Source of the DNA: Rutidosis leptorrhynchoides
Lineage: Eukaryota > Streptophyta > Magnoliopsida > Asterales > Asteraceae
Reading direction: 5' to 3'
Length of the DNA: 64,000 nt
Assembly (NCBI RefSeq): GCF_046630445.1
Contig: NC_092337.1
Coordinates: 367,170,001 to 367,234,000, forward strand
Of this stretch, positions 12,100-25,701 are shown one piece after another (within the stretch, counting starts at the first letter, position 1; each line of letters begins with the position of its first letter). Under the pieces are notes generated by a model that searched no databases, was not told the DNA's origin, and was given only the letters and a program-made list of their open reading frames with translations. Position numbers and translations under genes: made by a program.

Positions 12100-12176
12100 A
12101 AAAAAAAATAACGTGTGCAAGAATTGAACATGGGACCTTTCTATTAGAGCAGCATAAGGGTAACCATCTAAGCTAA
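12100..12176 (-). promoter_or_regulatory. tRNA-like Pol III promoter unit 2 in LTR
   Basis: On the minus strand: A box TAGCTTAGATGG (12164-12175), B box GTTCAATTC (12121-12129) about 35 bp later, and a T9 run (12100-12108) as possible terminator. The order and spacing match tRNA genes and tRNA-derived SINEs. It is conserved at 20459-20533 in the partner LTR. Confidence 0.45.
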
Positions 12177-13201
12177 CATGCATCTTCTCTTTATCATCAT
12201 CGTTTCTCTCATCAAACACCAACATCATCATCGATCTTTATCATCCCCATCATTCTTTAATCTATTATCCTTCTTATTTTAAGCAACAAGTGGGAACAAG
12301 TGGGAAAATTGGTTGGTAACTTTTGGCCAAAAGAAAAGAGAAGTGGCAACATCACTTTTTAAGTTGTAACATTAAATAATCAATCAAGTGGTAGTATAAA
12401 TAAATCGAAAAACATGTAACAGTTTGGTTTGGTTGTGATGATTCTGGTTTAACTGTAACGGTGAAAAAGGAAAGTTTAGAAGTTCAAAGTGCAGCTGCAC
12501 TTATTAGCTGCACTTATTGGTAATGGTTCACGTACCGAAACAGTAACACGCTGAATAGTTTGCGATGGTGATTGGCGGCGGTCTTCAAACAGAAACAGAA
12601 TAATTCGAGTAGAAGTAGGCTGTGATGTGGTTGCAAACAGAAATCCATTGTAGCAGTTAGGTGTCTGTGGTGGTGGTTTATGAGTTCAAAGTGGTGAGGG
12701 TTTCACGAGGTAGAAAACAAAGCAAGAAGAATATATAGCAATCGTGGTGATTAAATAATGGTGGAGACGGTTTAAGGTGATGGTTGATTGATGAACAGGA
12801 ACAATAGCAGTCATATATATGTATATGAGATGATAATAAATTATGGTGGTGTTGGAGAGGTTTCATCGAGCAGATTACTATTCGCAGGTGGGGTTTTGGT
12901 TGGGTAGTTCTTGAGTTGGTTTCGAATGATGGTGTAAGATGGTGGTAGTCGATGGTTCATGGGTGTTAAATGTTGGTAAATTGTGATGGTGGGTTTATGG
13001 TTTAAAGATGATGTTTGTCATGGTTAGTTTTCGAACAAGATACATGAAATAGAAGTAGTTTAGGTGATGAGATTCATTCGTCAAGCAAGAAGATGGTTCT
13101 AGTGTGGATAGTGGTGATGACGGGTTGTTAGTGGTTATCCCGGCGGTATCCGGTGGTGGTGGATGATATGAGTTTATGATTCCCTAGATATGTATGTACT
13201 C

Positions 13202-13203
<2 letters not shown>

Positions 13204-13284
<81 letters not shown>
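13204..13284. repeat. (AT)n microsatellite, about 40 units
   Basis: Pure AT run in the LTR. It lies in a segment of about 0.5 kb (about 12890-13390) that is missing from the right LTR, where the sequence jumps near 21237. Confidence 0.95.
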
Positions 13285-13286
<2 letters not shown>

Positions 13287-14237
13287 TAGATAGAGATATA
13301 AATATATTACAGTTACATTCATATTCATATTACATATAAGAAAGAATCGTGCAAGTGGAAAGAAGGTTTAAACCAATTATCACAGTATCAAATCAATATC
13401 AATCAATTAGACACTGTACTTACAATTATCATGTCTTAATTATGGATACATTTTCAACATAAATGTATAAAATATAATATTAATAACATAATTGTGCTAG
13501 TGGAGATGAAAGGTACTAAAAATAGAAAGCTTAAATCATATATCACGGATACAATTACTATTACACTTTTAGCACGGATATTATTTCGTGTTCCATTGTT
13601 AAACAGTGGCGGATAAAAGTACTCATAAAAATCCCAAAATTTTATATTAAGTATATTTATTTATTTTGGTCATTATGGTATAAAATTCGATCCTTAATTT
13701 GTTAAATAAAAATTACATCAATTGTCCCTCCCAATTCCGGGTAAAATATAAAAAGTGTTGAAACTTAACAAATAGTTCCTAAATACTTTTTTTAATAAGC
13801 CTAAAATTTATAGAACTCATTTTCGTATCACCGTTTATTTTAAAATTACCTAGTTTGAATTTAACTTGCTTAATATCAATCGAAACATCAAATGAGTATT
13901 AAAATCATTTAATATTTATTTATAATATACTTTATTTATATATAGAGTTATATTTTAAATAATAATTGTTATAATATCTTATTTTTATTTTTATTAATTT
14001 TTTAATAACAATAACATATAATACTTCAAATTATATTTTGAATTATTATTTATATATACATGCACACATATCTATTTACAATTAATTGTCCGTGAATCGT
14101 CGAGAGCAGTCAAAGGTCAATTGAATATATGGAACAGTTCGAACCTTTTGAGACTCAGTTAAATAGACTTTGCTTATTTTGTCGAAACCATATAAGAATA
14201 AAGTTTAAATTTGGTCGAAAATTTCTGGGTCGTCACA

Positions 14238-14252
14238 GTACCTACCCGTTAA
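14238..14252 (-). promoter_or_regulatory. Polypurine tract of LARD-like element
   Basis: Minus TTAACGGGTAGGTAC directly before the LTR. It is identical over 15 bases to the tract of the nested Gypsy at 31322-31336, which ties the two elements to related replication machinery. Confidence 0.8.
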
Positions 14253-16835
14253 AGAAATTTCGTTGAAATTTGGTTCGGATCGTCATGGTTGACAATAAGT
14301 ATGTTTTCGTGACACATACGAGTTGATAAATGGAGTTTTATCATCATTGAGTAATATGGATAAAATAATTCGATTACTCGAAGAGTACAAGTGAAGCTAT
14401 CACAAAAGAATGAAATGAGTAAGTGTAGGTTCGCATTAACCGGTGACGTAGTCACGGTTGATTTTCTGAATTGAAGGGATTTTAGAGGAAATCTTCGTAA
14501 TAAGATTTGGTTCTTCGGTAATTAAGGAGATTAGGATTCTCTTTAGTTAAATGTGATAATCTGCCTTGATTGCTCTGTCTTATATTTCACTATAAATCCA
14601 TTCTCTTCATTTCCTTTATATTTTGGAGTTCCATCCTTTTGTTTTCTCTTCCCGACTTTAAGTCAAGTGAAAAATAGTCCAGAATTCATAGATATGAATT
14701 TTAGAATGAATAGAGTTAATGTTCTAAGATAGATTTTGTAATAGCACGATCTTGATTGGTTAAATTACCAGAATTCAAGAGATAAGATAGAATTTGTCAA
14801 GAAAATTTATTCTTAATACGTTTGGAGATTGGGTAGAATGTAAGAGTCGTGTAAAATGGAACATGATGACGTTATGGTCTGTGAATCATCACGTTTCATT
14901 AGAAACTCGGCATGACTTACTGTAATATAATCACGTTGATCAAGTGTCATTATATTATACTAACTCATGCTTCAGTTCCCAACACTACTTCAATATCATT
15001 CATAATTCAAATTCGAATTTTTCAGAATTTTAAAAACCAAAACAGTTTCTTTTATGATATAACACAGATAGAGCGGAGAGATAGTTAATATCGGACGAGA
15101 ATATTTATGAAGACATCTTCAGAAATATTGAGGATTTTTAATAAAGAAAGATACGAGGATATCTTAGAATTTCAGAATCAAATTGTGATGAAGAAATTCA
15201 TTCACGATGATTTAGAGCGATTAAAGAGCAAGGTATTCGCTAAAGATTTCATCAGAAATAGAATCATCTGGATTCTTTATGTACAAGTTTAGTCCTTGTG
15301 ATTTGTTCAGAGTCTCCTTCATGGTTTCCTCAATCCGTTTTCCAGTTCCAACTTTTTTGAGCTTTGTCAACATACTATTTTTATCATCAAACTTTCGACT
15401 GTTAAGGTCATTTATAGATTTTGCTGTTTCATTCAGCTTTTTCAACATTTAGAGTATTGATTTGTAGACTGGATGCTTTTCAGGATTTCAGAATGGAAGA
15501 TCATGATTCAAAGAGATAAATGTTATATGTATACATATAACTGTTGATGTAGAAACGCTGCGAGATTTAAAATACTAATTGATGATTATCGGTAATTAGT
15601 ATGGCAATTCTCATTATAGGATGCGGATAAATATACGATAAGGTTTTAATGAACAGATATACTGGTTTTTTTCGGAGAGGATTAAGTCAAAGATCAGTGA
15701 AGTTGTTGGTAAGTTTATGGCTAATGTGGCGGAATATAAACGATTCTCCAGTAACGATGGCGAAAGGTAAATTATATATCAAGGTTATAGTAGCGTTTAT
15801 TCGAATGTAAAGTCGAAATTGATTTGCTGAAGCTGTGACAAAATTGGCTATTTTGGAAAGGGATTGCAAAGTTATTTTCGGTAATAATAACGCCAAAGGA
15901 GCTAGCACAGATACGTGTTAAACGTTTACTCAGGTTCCGAGTGTTTTCAAGTGCATAACTATATGCATCAATCTTTTCTTCTGTAGATGAAGTGCGGTTG
16001 ATTCATCCTCTCGATTGAGGTGTTTTCAAGAATCATGAAAGGTTTGAACGTAGATTGTAATCGTCAAGATATAAATGAGGTTTAAGATGGAATCAAGTGG
16101 CAAACTTGAAAAATTGTTTAGTTTCATAAGTTATAATCAATATTTTAATTCATTTTTAATTGTCCAATGTTGGTAGTCCACAGTTTGTAGTTCACAGTTA
16201 GCAGTTCAATAATTCATATATAGTTTAATATATAATATTCGAATTAATTAATACGTATCGTGACCCATTGTATACATGTCTCAGACTCGATCACAACTCA
16301 AAGTATATATATTATTTTAGAATCAACCTCAACCCTGTATAGCTAACTCGATCATTACCGCATATAAAGTGTCTATGGTTATTCCAAATAATATATATAG
16401 ATGCACCGATATGATATGTCAAAACCTTGTATACGTGTCCCTATATTTAAAGTGCGTAAAATAAATAACAGAAATTAAATAATGATAAATAAAATTGCGA
16501 TAATATAAATTGCGATAATTAAATTGCGATAAATAAAATGTAATCAGTTAGCTAGGAACAGTTAGCTAGAACAGTTAGCGTGGATTCTTAACAAAATTTC
16601 TCATAGTTAATTTGTTTGTTTCTAACAAATTTTATTTTGTCCACTGTTTTCTTCATTATGCCACTTGTCGGATTCTGATAGGTCAAAATCCAAATATGAA
16701 ATTGAATGAAAATGGTTATTCTGTGGTGAACGGATACGTGCATCGGTGGATGTAAGTAGGATAGTAAATGACTGTTGAATCAGATTTGAAAGAATGTACA
16801 GTGTAACTTATTAATGTGAAATCTAAATATTCCTC

Positions 16836-16855
16836 GGGTATAACCTACCCGTTAA
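16836..16855 (-). promoter_or_regulatory. Internal polypurine-tract copy in a hairpin (LARD-like element)
   Basis: The plus strand reads CGGGTA, TAACC, TACCCG, TTAA: a 6-bp stem with a 5-base loop. On the minus strand it contains TTAACGGGTAGGT, matching the first 13 bases of the true polypurine tract. The same arrangement occurs at 26574-26594 in the nested Gypsy. Confidence 0.55.
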
Positions 16856-17059
16856 AATATTTTCATCATTAACAGTTTGTACGAAAGAATTTTTAATTAC
16901 AACCTTTATGAAAACATATATACATATATATTTTCTTCAGATGTAATCATGGATTTAATGAGTCAATATGATATTAGACTCATTTGATTTTCCGTTAGAA
17001 TAAGAATATATAATCTCTAAAACATTAGAGATTACATAATCGCCATGTCGAACGAAGAT

Positions 17060-17690
17060 AAATGATGTAAAACGTCATGTAGAACGATGATTATGTTTGA
17101 GGTACAGATCGTGATGTTGAGGCGTGTGTTGTTGATGGTACGGGTGCCGTTGTTAGTGGTTCTGTTGATGTCGGTGATGTTGCTGAAGCTGGTAAGTTTG
17201 GCACCATATTCTCCAAAGCTATTACTCGAGCGCGAAGCTCATTGACTTCTTCTATTACTCCGGGATGATTGGCGGTTGGAGCAAATAGATGAATAAGGTT
17301 TAGAATTGTGAATAGAATATAATCATGTCGAGCTACTCTGAAAATGAGAGGGAAAATAGTGTCTCGAACAGGTTCGCAGGTAAGTGCTTCAGGTTCATCG
17401 CCAAGAGGCCAATGTGGTGGATGGAAGGGATCACCTTCTTCTCGTCTCCATCAGCTAAGTCGATTACGAACTCATCAGATGAATTGGTGATGACTGATTT
17501 GTTGATCCATTCCGGTTATACTGCTTTCGGAGCTTGAGTGAAACTCCATATAGGAATAGCTATCGGAATAACTATCGGAATGGCTATCGGAATCTGAGGA
17601 ATCAAACTGGTTGAGGGATTCATCTCTTACGATCAGATGAAGGATTTTTGATAAGAAATAAATTATAGGATGTAGATTAGTACCCTGCAA
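17060..17690 (-). pseudogene. Decayed gag-like or leader ORF of LARD-like element
   Basis: On the minus strand, close to the primer site, there is a Ser/Asp-rich stretch (SDSDSHSDSYSDSYSYMEF, about 17560-17600). In another frame follows a stretch with NELRARVIALENMV and a Thr/Ser/Pro-rich tail. Frame changes and stops separate the parts. I do not recognise a family; by position it could be a leader ORF or gag remnant. Confidence 0.4.
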
Positions 17691-17994
17691 TACATAATTT
17701 ACATATGCATATATAATACTAAAATCCCATAAGTTACGGAGGAATCTACGAAAGTTATCAAGAAAAGTCTACAGTAACAGATACGCTAAGATATGAATTT
17801 TTATCTATACACTGTTCATGCAATCAATGCAGTAAGATGTGTCTAGACTAAGAATGATAAGCAGATAATTTCCGACAAGAAATGATAAGCAAAACTTTTG
17901 ACATGCAGACACGGTCGAAGTCCAGACTCATTAATGCATCCTAACAACTACTAGTTAGACACACTAATGCAAGACCTGGTTCGCTAAGACCACC

Positions 17995-18006
17995 GCTCTG
18001 ATACCA
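17995..18006 (-). promoter_or_regulatory. Primer binding site of LARD-like element
   Basis: Minus TGGTATCAGAGC, complementary to initiator-Met tRNA, two bases from the LTR that starts at 18009. Confidence 0.85.
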
Positions 18007-18008
18007 AC

Positions 18009-19363
18009 TGAAATGACCCGTCCTAATCCATCTGGACGAATACATTACATTTAGTTACATCGTGAGGTACTTGACCTCTATATGATACATTTTACAAACA
18101 TTGCATTCGTTTTTAAAAGACAAACTTTCATTACATCGACAGTTGACGGCATGCATACCATTTCATAATATATCCAACTATAATTGACTTAGTAATAATC
18201 TTGATGAACTCGACGACTCAAATGCAACGTCTTTTGAAATATGTCATGAATGACTCCAAGTAATATCTCTAATATGAGCAAATGCACAGCGGAAGATTTC
18301 TTTAATACCTGAGAATAAACATGCTTTAAAGTGTCAACCAAAAGGTTGATGAGTTCATTAGTTTATCATAAATAATCATTTCAGACAGTATAATAGACCA
18401 CAAGATACTCATATTTCGAAAACAATCTGTGCAGGTCTGCTCACTGCTGGAAAATCATTCATACGATATATAAACACCTGGTAATCGACCTTAACAAGAT
18501 TCATAGAATATCCCCCGCATACCGGCATTCCGCACGGTCATGTAAAAGCATACAAACAGGCTACTCTTTTAAATATGATGGTTGTGTACACCTCACAAAT
18601 AGATCATATCTTTTAAAGCTGGCGGTTGTATACCTATTTCAAAGTACTAAAGCAGTTCAAATTCTCTGACTGGGCTTGTGAGTGCCCAGAGATCTATCTT
18701 TAGGATTCGTGTCAATTAGGAGCTCAGTTTCCTAATTCTTAGATTACCAGACTATAAAGGGGTGATATCCGGTGTACTCGTAACTCAATCGTAGAATGTT
18801 TTTAAGTACTTGTGTCTATTTCGTAAAACAGTTATAAAACAGCGCATGCATTCTCAGTCTCAAAAATATATATATTGCAAAAACATTTAAAATGGGAGTA
18901 ATGAAACTCACTATACTGTATTTCGTAGTAAAAATACATATGACATCATTGAACAAGTGTAGGGTTGGCCTCGGATTCACGAACCTATATCATTTATATA
19001 TATATTAACACACATAATTGTAATCGAACAAATTTATATATATATTTATTAATGATTACATCTTTATATTACTAACTTATATATTTCATTATTTAATTAA
19101 CTATATTCATTTTATATATTTTAAATGAATAACTGTATTAGTATAGTTAAGTTATGTGTATTAAATATATTTTTATATAACTAATTTTTATGGTAATAAA
19201 AATAGTAATATTGCTAATAATAATATAGTTATAGTTATAATAATAATAATATTAGTAGTAAAAATGATAATAATAATATTACCATTAAAAATAATAATAC
19301 TAACGTTAAAAATAATAATAATAATGATAATAAAAATAATACTGATAAAAATAATGATAATTC

Positions 19364-19434
<71 letters not shown>

Positions 19435-19506
19435 GTTTTAATGATAATAAAATAATAATTTTTGTAAAAAAATAATTTTAATGATACCTTTAATGAAATG
19501 ATAATT

Positions 19507-19561
<55 letters not shown>

Positions 19562-21485
19562 TAATAAAGAGTTTCACATATTTATATTTAATATTTTTAA
19601 TGATCATGACCATAATCATAATTATCCTAGTATCTTAATAATATTATTATATCGTCATTTATATTATAATAGCTATAGCCATATTATATCGTTCTAAATT
19701 TTATGTCCTTAATCCATTTTGTAATATACTTATCATGTTATTGTATTAGTAAGCATATTGACCATAATTTTAATACTTTGATAATATTTAATAATAATAA
19801 TAATAATAATTAATAATAAGAATAATAATAATAATTGTAGTAATATAAATAATACTACCTTTAAAGTAATAATCTCCAAAAAGGATGTCGTTGTCCGGGG
19901 TCGAACCCGAGACCTCTCGCCTAACGCCAAACACCCTCAACCATCCATCCGTTTCTATTTTTCTGATTTAATTACCATACTAAATATATTTAACTTGTAT
20001 ATCTCTGTTTCATCATCAACCCATGTTCATCATCAAAATAATCATCGAATCATCTTCCATGATTATCATCGACTCATCATCTTTAATCTCATCGTTACCA
20101 TTATTATCATCTTAATATCCATCATCAACAACTTCATTATCATCATCAAATCATCATCATCATCATCGTCACATACTCCATTCATCATCATCCCATACGT
20201 AAATCATGAATCATCGTTATCATTATGATGCATCACCATAATCACAATCTAAATTGGACAGTGGACCAAATTCTTGAGCCCAGATAATGGCCCAATATCA
20301 ACTATAAATGAATCAAGGATTAAATGAAGTCTAATAACCCAATAATATTATTCAACATGACAAGACCCAATATCTAAGATAAGCCCAAAGTGTTTTATGT
20401 CTTTGAATCGTGAATTTGGAAGCAGGATTAGCTCAGTATGTTGATGTTGACAGGAACCAAAAAAAATAACGTGTGCAAGAATTGAACATGGGACCTTTCT
20501 ATTAGAGCAGCACAAGGGTAACCATCTAAGCTAACATGCATCTTCTCTTTATCATCATCGTTTCTCTCATCAAACACCAACATCATCATCGATCTTTATC
20601 ATCCCCATCATTCTTTAATCTATTTTCCTTCTTATTTTAAGCAACAAGTGGGAACAAGTGGGAAAATTGGTTGGTAACTTTCGGCCAAAAGAAAAGAGAA
20701 GTGGCAACATCACTTTTTAAGTTGTAACATTAAATAATCAATCAAGTGGTAGTATAAATAAATCGAAAAACATGTAACTGTTTGGTTTGGTTGTGATGAT
20801 TCTGGTTTAACTGTAACGATGAACAAGGAAAGTTTAGAAGTTCAAAGTGCAGCTGCACTTATTGGTAATGGTTCACGTACAGAAATAGTAACACGCTGAA
20901 TGGTTTGCGATGGTGATTGGCGGCGGTCTTCAAACAGAAACAGAATAATTCGAGTAGAAGTATGCTGTGATGTGGTTGCAAACAGAAATCCATTGTAGCA
21001 GTTAGGTGTCTGTGGTGGTGGTTTATGAGTTCAAAGTGGTTAGGGTTTCACGAGGTAGAAAACAAAACAAGAAGAATATATAGCAATCGTTGTGATTAAA
21101 TAATGGTGGAGACGGTTTAAGGTGATGGTTGTTTGATGAACAGGAACAATAGCAGTCATATATATGATTATGAGATGATAATAAATGATGGTGGTGTTGG
21201 AGAGGTTTCATCGAGCAGATTACTATTCGCAGGTGGGGATGAAAGGTACTGTACTTACAATTATCAATCAATTAGACACTGTACTTACAATTATCATGTC
21301 TTAATTCATGGATACATTTTCAACATAAATGTATAAAATATAATATTAATAACATAATTGTGCAAGTGGAGATGAAAGGTACTAAAAACAGAAAGATTAA
21401 ATCATATATCACTGATTCAATTACTATTACACTTTTAGCACGGATATTATTTCGTGTTCCATTGTTAAACAGTGGAGGATAAAGG
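18009..21485 (-). mobile_element. LARD-like element, 5' LTR, left segment
   Basis: Close copy of 9515 onward: the same tRNA-like units, AAT repeats and order. It lacks a segment of about 0.5 kb relative to the other LTR and has much shorter AT repeats. It is interrupted at 21486 by the nested Gypsy and resumes at 34594; AAAGG at 21481-21485 is the target duplication. Confidence 0.88.
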
Positions 21486-24400
21486 TGTAGTGACCCGAAC
21501 TTTTCCATGTTTATATATATTAATTGAGATTGATATTTACATGATTAAATATTTCCAACATGTTAAGCAATCAAACTTGTTAAGACTTGATTAATTGAAA
21601 TATGTTTCATATAGACAATTGACCACCCAAGTTGACCGGTGATTCACGAACGTTAAAACTTGTAAAAACTATATGATGACATATATATGGATATATATAT
21701 AGTTAACATGATACTATGATAAGTAAACATATCATTAAGTATATTAACAATGAACTACATATGTAAAAACAAGACTACTAACTTAATGATTTTTAAACGA
21801 GACATATATGTAACGATTATCGTTGTAAAGACATTTAATGTATATATATCATATTAAGAGATATTCATACATGATAATATCATGATAATATAATAATTTA
21901 AAATCTCATTTGATATTATAAACATTGGGTTAACAACATTTAACAAGATCGTTAACCTAAAGGTTTCAAAACAACACTTACATGTAACGACTAACGATGA
22001 CTTAACGACTCAGTTAAAATGTATATACATGTAGTGTTTTAATATGTATTTATACACTTTTTAAAGACTTCAATACACTTATCAAAATACTTCTACTTAA
22101 CAAAAATGCTTACAATTACATCCTCATTCAGTTTCATCAACAATTCTACTCGTATGCACCCGTATTCGTACTCGTACAATACACAGCTTTTAGATATATG
22201 TACTATTGGTATATACACTCCAATGATCAGCTCTTAGCAGCCCATGTGAGTCACCTAACACATGTGGGAACCATCATTTGGCAACTAGCATGAAATATCT
22301 CATAAAATTACAAAAATATGAGTAATCATTCATGACTTATTTACATGAAAACAAAATTACATATCCTTTATATCTAATCCATACACCAAAGACCAAAAAC
22401 ACCTACAAACACTTTCATTCTTCAATTTTCTTCATCTAATTGATCTCTCTCAAGTTCTATCTTCAAGTTCTAAGTGTTCTTCATAAATTCCAAAAGTTCT
22501 AGTTTCATAAAATCAAGAATACTTTCAAGTTTGCTAGCTCACTTCCAATCTTGTAAGGTGATCATCCAACCTCAAGAAATCTTTGTTTCTTACAGTAGGT
22601 TATCATTCTAATACAAGGTAATAATCATATTCAAACTTTAGTTCAATTTCTATAACTATAACAATCTTATTTCAAGTGATGATCTTACTTGAACTTGTTT
22701 TCGTGTCATGATTCTGCTTCAAGAACTTCGAGCCATCCAAGGATCCATTGAAGCTAGATCCATTTTTCTCTTTTCCAGTAGGTTTACCCAAGGAACTTAA
22801 GGTAGTAATGATGTTTTTAACATCATTCGATTCATACATATAAAGCTATCTTATTCGAAGGTTTAAACTTGTAATCACTAGAACATAGTTTAGTTAATTC
22901 TAAACTTGTTCGCAAACAAAAGTTAATCCTTCTAACTTGACTTTTAAAATAAACTAAACACATGTTCTATATCTATATGATATGCTAACTTAATGATTTA
23001 AAACCTGGAAACACGAAATACACCGTAAAACCGGATTTACGCCGTCGTAGTAACACCGCGGGCTGTTTTGGGTTAGTTAATTAAAAACTATGATAAACTT
23101 TGATTTAAAAGTTGTTATTCTAAGAAAATGATTTTTATTATGAACATGAAACTATATCCAAAAATTATGGTTAAACTCAAAGTGGAAGTATGTTTTCTAA
23201 AATGGTCATCTAGACGTCGTTCTTTCGACTGAAATGACTACCTTTACAAAAACGACTTGTAACTTATTTTTCCGACTATAAACCTATACTTTTCTGTTTA
23301 GATTCATAAAATAGAGTTCAATATGAAACCATAGCAATTTGATTCACTCAAAACGGATTTAAAATGAAGAAGTTATGGGTAAAACAAGATTGGATAATTT
23401 TTCTCATTTTAGCTACGTGAAAATTGGTAACAAATCTATTCCAACCATAACTTAATCAACTTGTATTGTATATTATGTAATCTTGAGATACCATAGACAC
23501 GTATACAATGTTTCGACCTATCATGTCGACACATCTATATATATTTCGGAACAACCATAGACACTCTATATGTGAATGTTGGAGTTAGCTATACAGGGTT
23601 GAGGTTGATTCCAAAATATATATAGTTTGAGTTGTGATCAATACTGAGATACGTATACACTGGGTCATGGATTGATTCAAGATAATATTTATCGATTTAT
23701 TTCTGTACATCTAACTGTGGACAACTAGTTGTAGGTTACTAACGAGGACAGCTGACTTAATAAACTTAAAACATCAAAATATATTAAAAGTGTTGTAAAT
23801 ATATTTTTGAACATACTTTGATATATATATGTATATATTGTTATAGGTTCGTGAATCAACCAGTGGCCAAGTCTTACTTCTCGACGAAGTAAAAATCTGT
23901 GAAAGTGAGTTATAGTCCCACTTTTAAAATCTAATATTTTTGGGATGAGAATACATGCAGGTTTTATAAATGATTTACAAAATAGACACAAGTACGTGAA
24001 ACTACATTCTATGGTTGAATTATCGAAATCGAATATGCCCCTTTTTATTAAGTCTGGTAATCTAAGAATTAGGGAACAGACACCCTAATTGACGCGAATC
24101 CTAAAGATAGATCTATTGGGCCTAACAAACCCCCTCCAAAGTACCGGATGCTTTAGTACTTCGAAATTTATATCATATCCGAAGGGTGTCCCGGAAATGA
24201 TGGGGATATTCTTATATATGCATCTTGTTATTGTCGGTTACCAGGTGTTCACCATATGAATGATTTTTATCTCTATGTATGGGATGTGTATTGAAATATG
24301 AAATCTTGTGGTCTATTGTTACGATTTGATATATATAGGTTAAACCTATAACTCACCAACATTTTTTGTTGACGTTTAAAGCATGTTTATTCTCAGGTGA

Positions 24401-24740
24401 ATATTAAGAGCTTCCGCTGTTGCATACTAAAATAAGGACAAGATTTGGAGTCCATGTTTGTATGATATTGTGTAAAAACTGCATTCAAGAAACTGATTTC
24501 GATGTAACATATTTGTATTGTAAACCATTATGTAATGGTCGTGTGTAAACAGGATATTTTAGATTATCATTATTTGATAATCTACGTAAAGCTTTTTAAA
24601 CCTTTATTTATGAAATAAAGGTTATGGTTTGTTTTAAAAATGAATGCAGTCTTTGAAAAACGTCTCATATAGAGGTCAAAACCTCGCAACGAAATCAATT
24701 AATATGGAACGTTTTTAATCAATAAGAACGGGACATTTCA
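21486..24740 (+). mobile_element. Tekay-like Gypsy 5' LTR
   Basis: TGTAGTGACCCG ... GGGACATTTCA, 3255 bp. The conserved GAGGT/ACCTC hairpin is at 24672-24685, and the block CATGTTTATTCTCAGGT near 24385, shared with other LTRs here, contains a possible splice donor (CAG|GTGAAT). Confidence 0.93.
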
Positions 24741-24742
24741 GT

Positions 24743-24754
24743 TGGTATCCGAGC
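24743..24754 (+). promoter_or_regulatory. Primer binding site of Tekay-like Gypsy
   Basis: TGGTATCCGAGC, one base different from the usual initiator-Met match (TGGTATCAGAGC). It starts two bases after the LTR. Confidence 0.8.
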
Positions 24755-24949
24755 GTTGGTCTTAGAGAACCAGAAAATTTGCATTAGTGTGTCTTATCGA
24801 GTTTGTTAGGATGCATTAGTGAGTCTGGACTTCGACCGTGTTTTCTTTAAAAATGATTGCTTAACATTTTTGTTGGAAACTATATATTTTTAACATATGA
24901 ATATTATGTGATATATTAATCTCTTAACGTGTTTGATATTATGTGATAG

Positions 24950-25564
24950 ATGTCTACCTCTAGAACAAGTCCCATTGACTCACCTAATAATAATGAAGAG
25001 TCAAATGTAAATTGGAATGATTTGTGGACTGATTCACAAGTTCCCGAAGAGGAACCGGAAGAAGAGTCGGAACCGGAAGAAGAATCGGAACCGGAAGAAG
25101 AATCGGAACCGGATGAAGAAATAGAACCGGTGGGGGAAATAATAAAACGGTTAAGTAAAAGAAAATCCTCAACCAACCGACCAAAGTTAATTATGGTCAA
25201 TGGTGTTTCCGCCAAGGAAGCAAAATATTGGGAGGATTACCAATTCTCCGATGAATCGGATTCCGACGAGAATTCCGATGATGTTATAGAAATTACCCCA
25301 ACTGAATTTAAAAAGGCAAAAGAAAATAATAAGGGAAAGGGCATAAAAATAGAGAAATCTAATTCCAACCCCGATGAACTTTATATGTATCGTCAACCCC
25401 CGAAGTCCTTAAGTTGTAACAATGACCCGGGAACCTCTAAACCACCAGGTTTTTCTAAACCAATGTGGACAACGACGGCTCGTATTAGGGGAACATCATA
25501 TATCCCTAGAAACTTGGCAAAACGAACCAAAACCGAAGAAGAAGAAACGAGCGAGTCAGAATAA
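24950..25564 (+). CDS. Acidic accessory ORF of Gypsy element, unknown function
   Basis: 204 aa, opening with MSTSRTSPIDSP about 200 nt after the primer site. Residues 32-60 are a near-perfect Glu/Ser/Pro repeat (PEEES-type units); a Lys/Arg-rich patch (KRLSKRKSS) follows near residue 68, a second Asp/Ser-rich acidic stretch lies near 100-110, and the C-terminal end is basic then acidic. No catalytic motif, membrane segment or zinc finger is visible. The low-complexity acidic/basic layout suggests a disordered, perhaps chromatin- or nucleic-acid-associated protein, but that is inference. It is intact without stops and sits before the F-box ORF in the same orientation. I do not recognise the family. 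Confidence 0.65.
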   Translation: MSTSRTSPIDSPNNNEESNVNWNDLWTDSQVPEEEPEEESEPEEESEPEEESEPDEEIEPVGEIIKRLSKRKSSTNRPKLIMVNGVSAKEAKYWEDYQFSDESDSDENSDDVIEITPTEFKKAKENNKGKGIKIEKSNSNPDELYMYRQPPKSLSCNNDPGTSKPPGFSKPMWTTTARIRGTSYIPRNLAKRTKTEEEETSESE

Positions 25565-25701
25565 GATAGTTGTATTCGTGTGGTGTAATATATGTAATAT
25601 AGTGTTCTTATGCTTTATGATATATGTAAAAATTGCTTGTATTAATAAGTATTTTTTTTATGAAACTAACTCTTGTCTATTTTACAGTTTAAAAACACAA
25701 A

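Larger units (their letters stand above)
14238..18008 (-). mobile_element. Internal region of LARD-like element, no polymerase
   Basis: Only 3.77 kb between polypurine tract and primer site. No protease, RT, RNase H or integrase motif was found on either strand. Short minus ORFs (15221-15448, Lys/Asn-rich; 15687-15908) match nothing I know. Near the 5' end (17060-17690) there are decayed coding remnants. Very long LTRs around a short non-coding interior fit the LARD class, which depends on enzymes from related autonomous elements. Confidence 0.7.

Noticed and set aside
23725-23991. ORF repeated at 33624 as a possible LTR-encoded protein
   Set aside because: The same chance ORF in both LTR copies on the antisense strand, with no family pattern.
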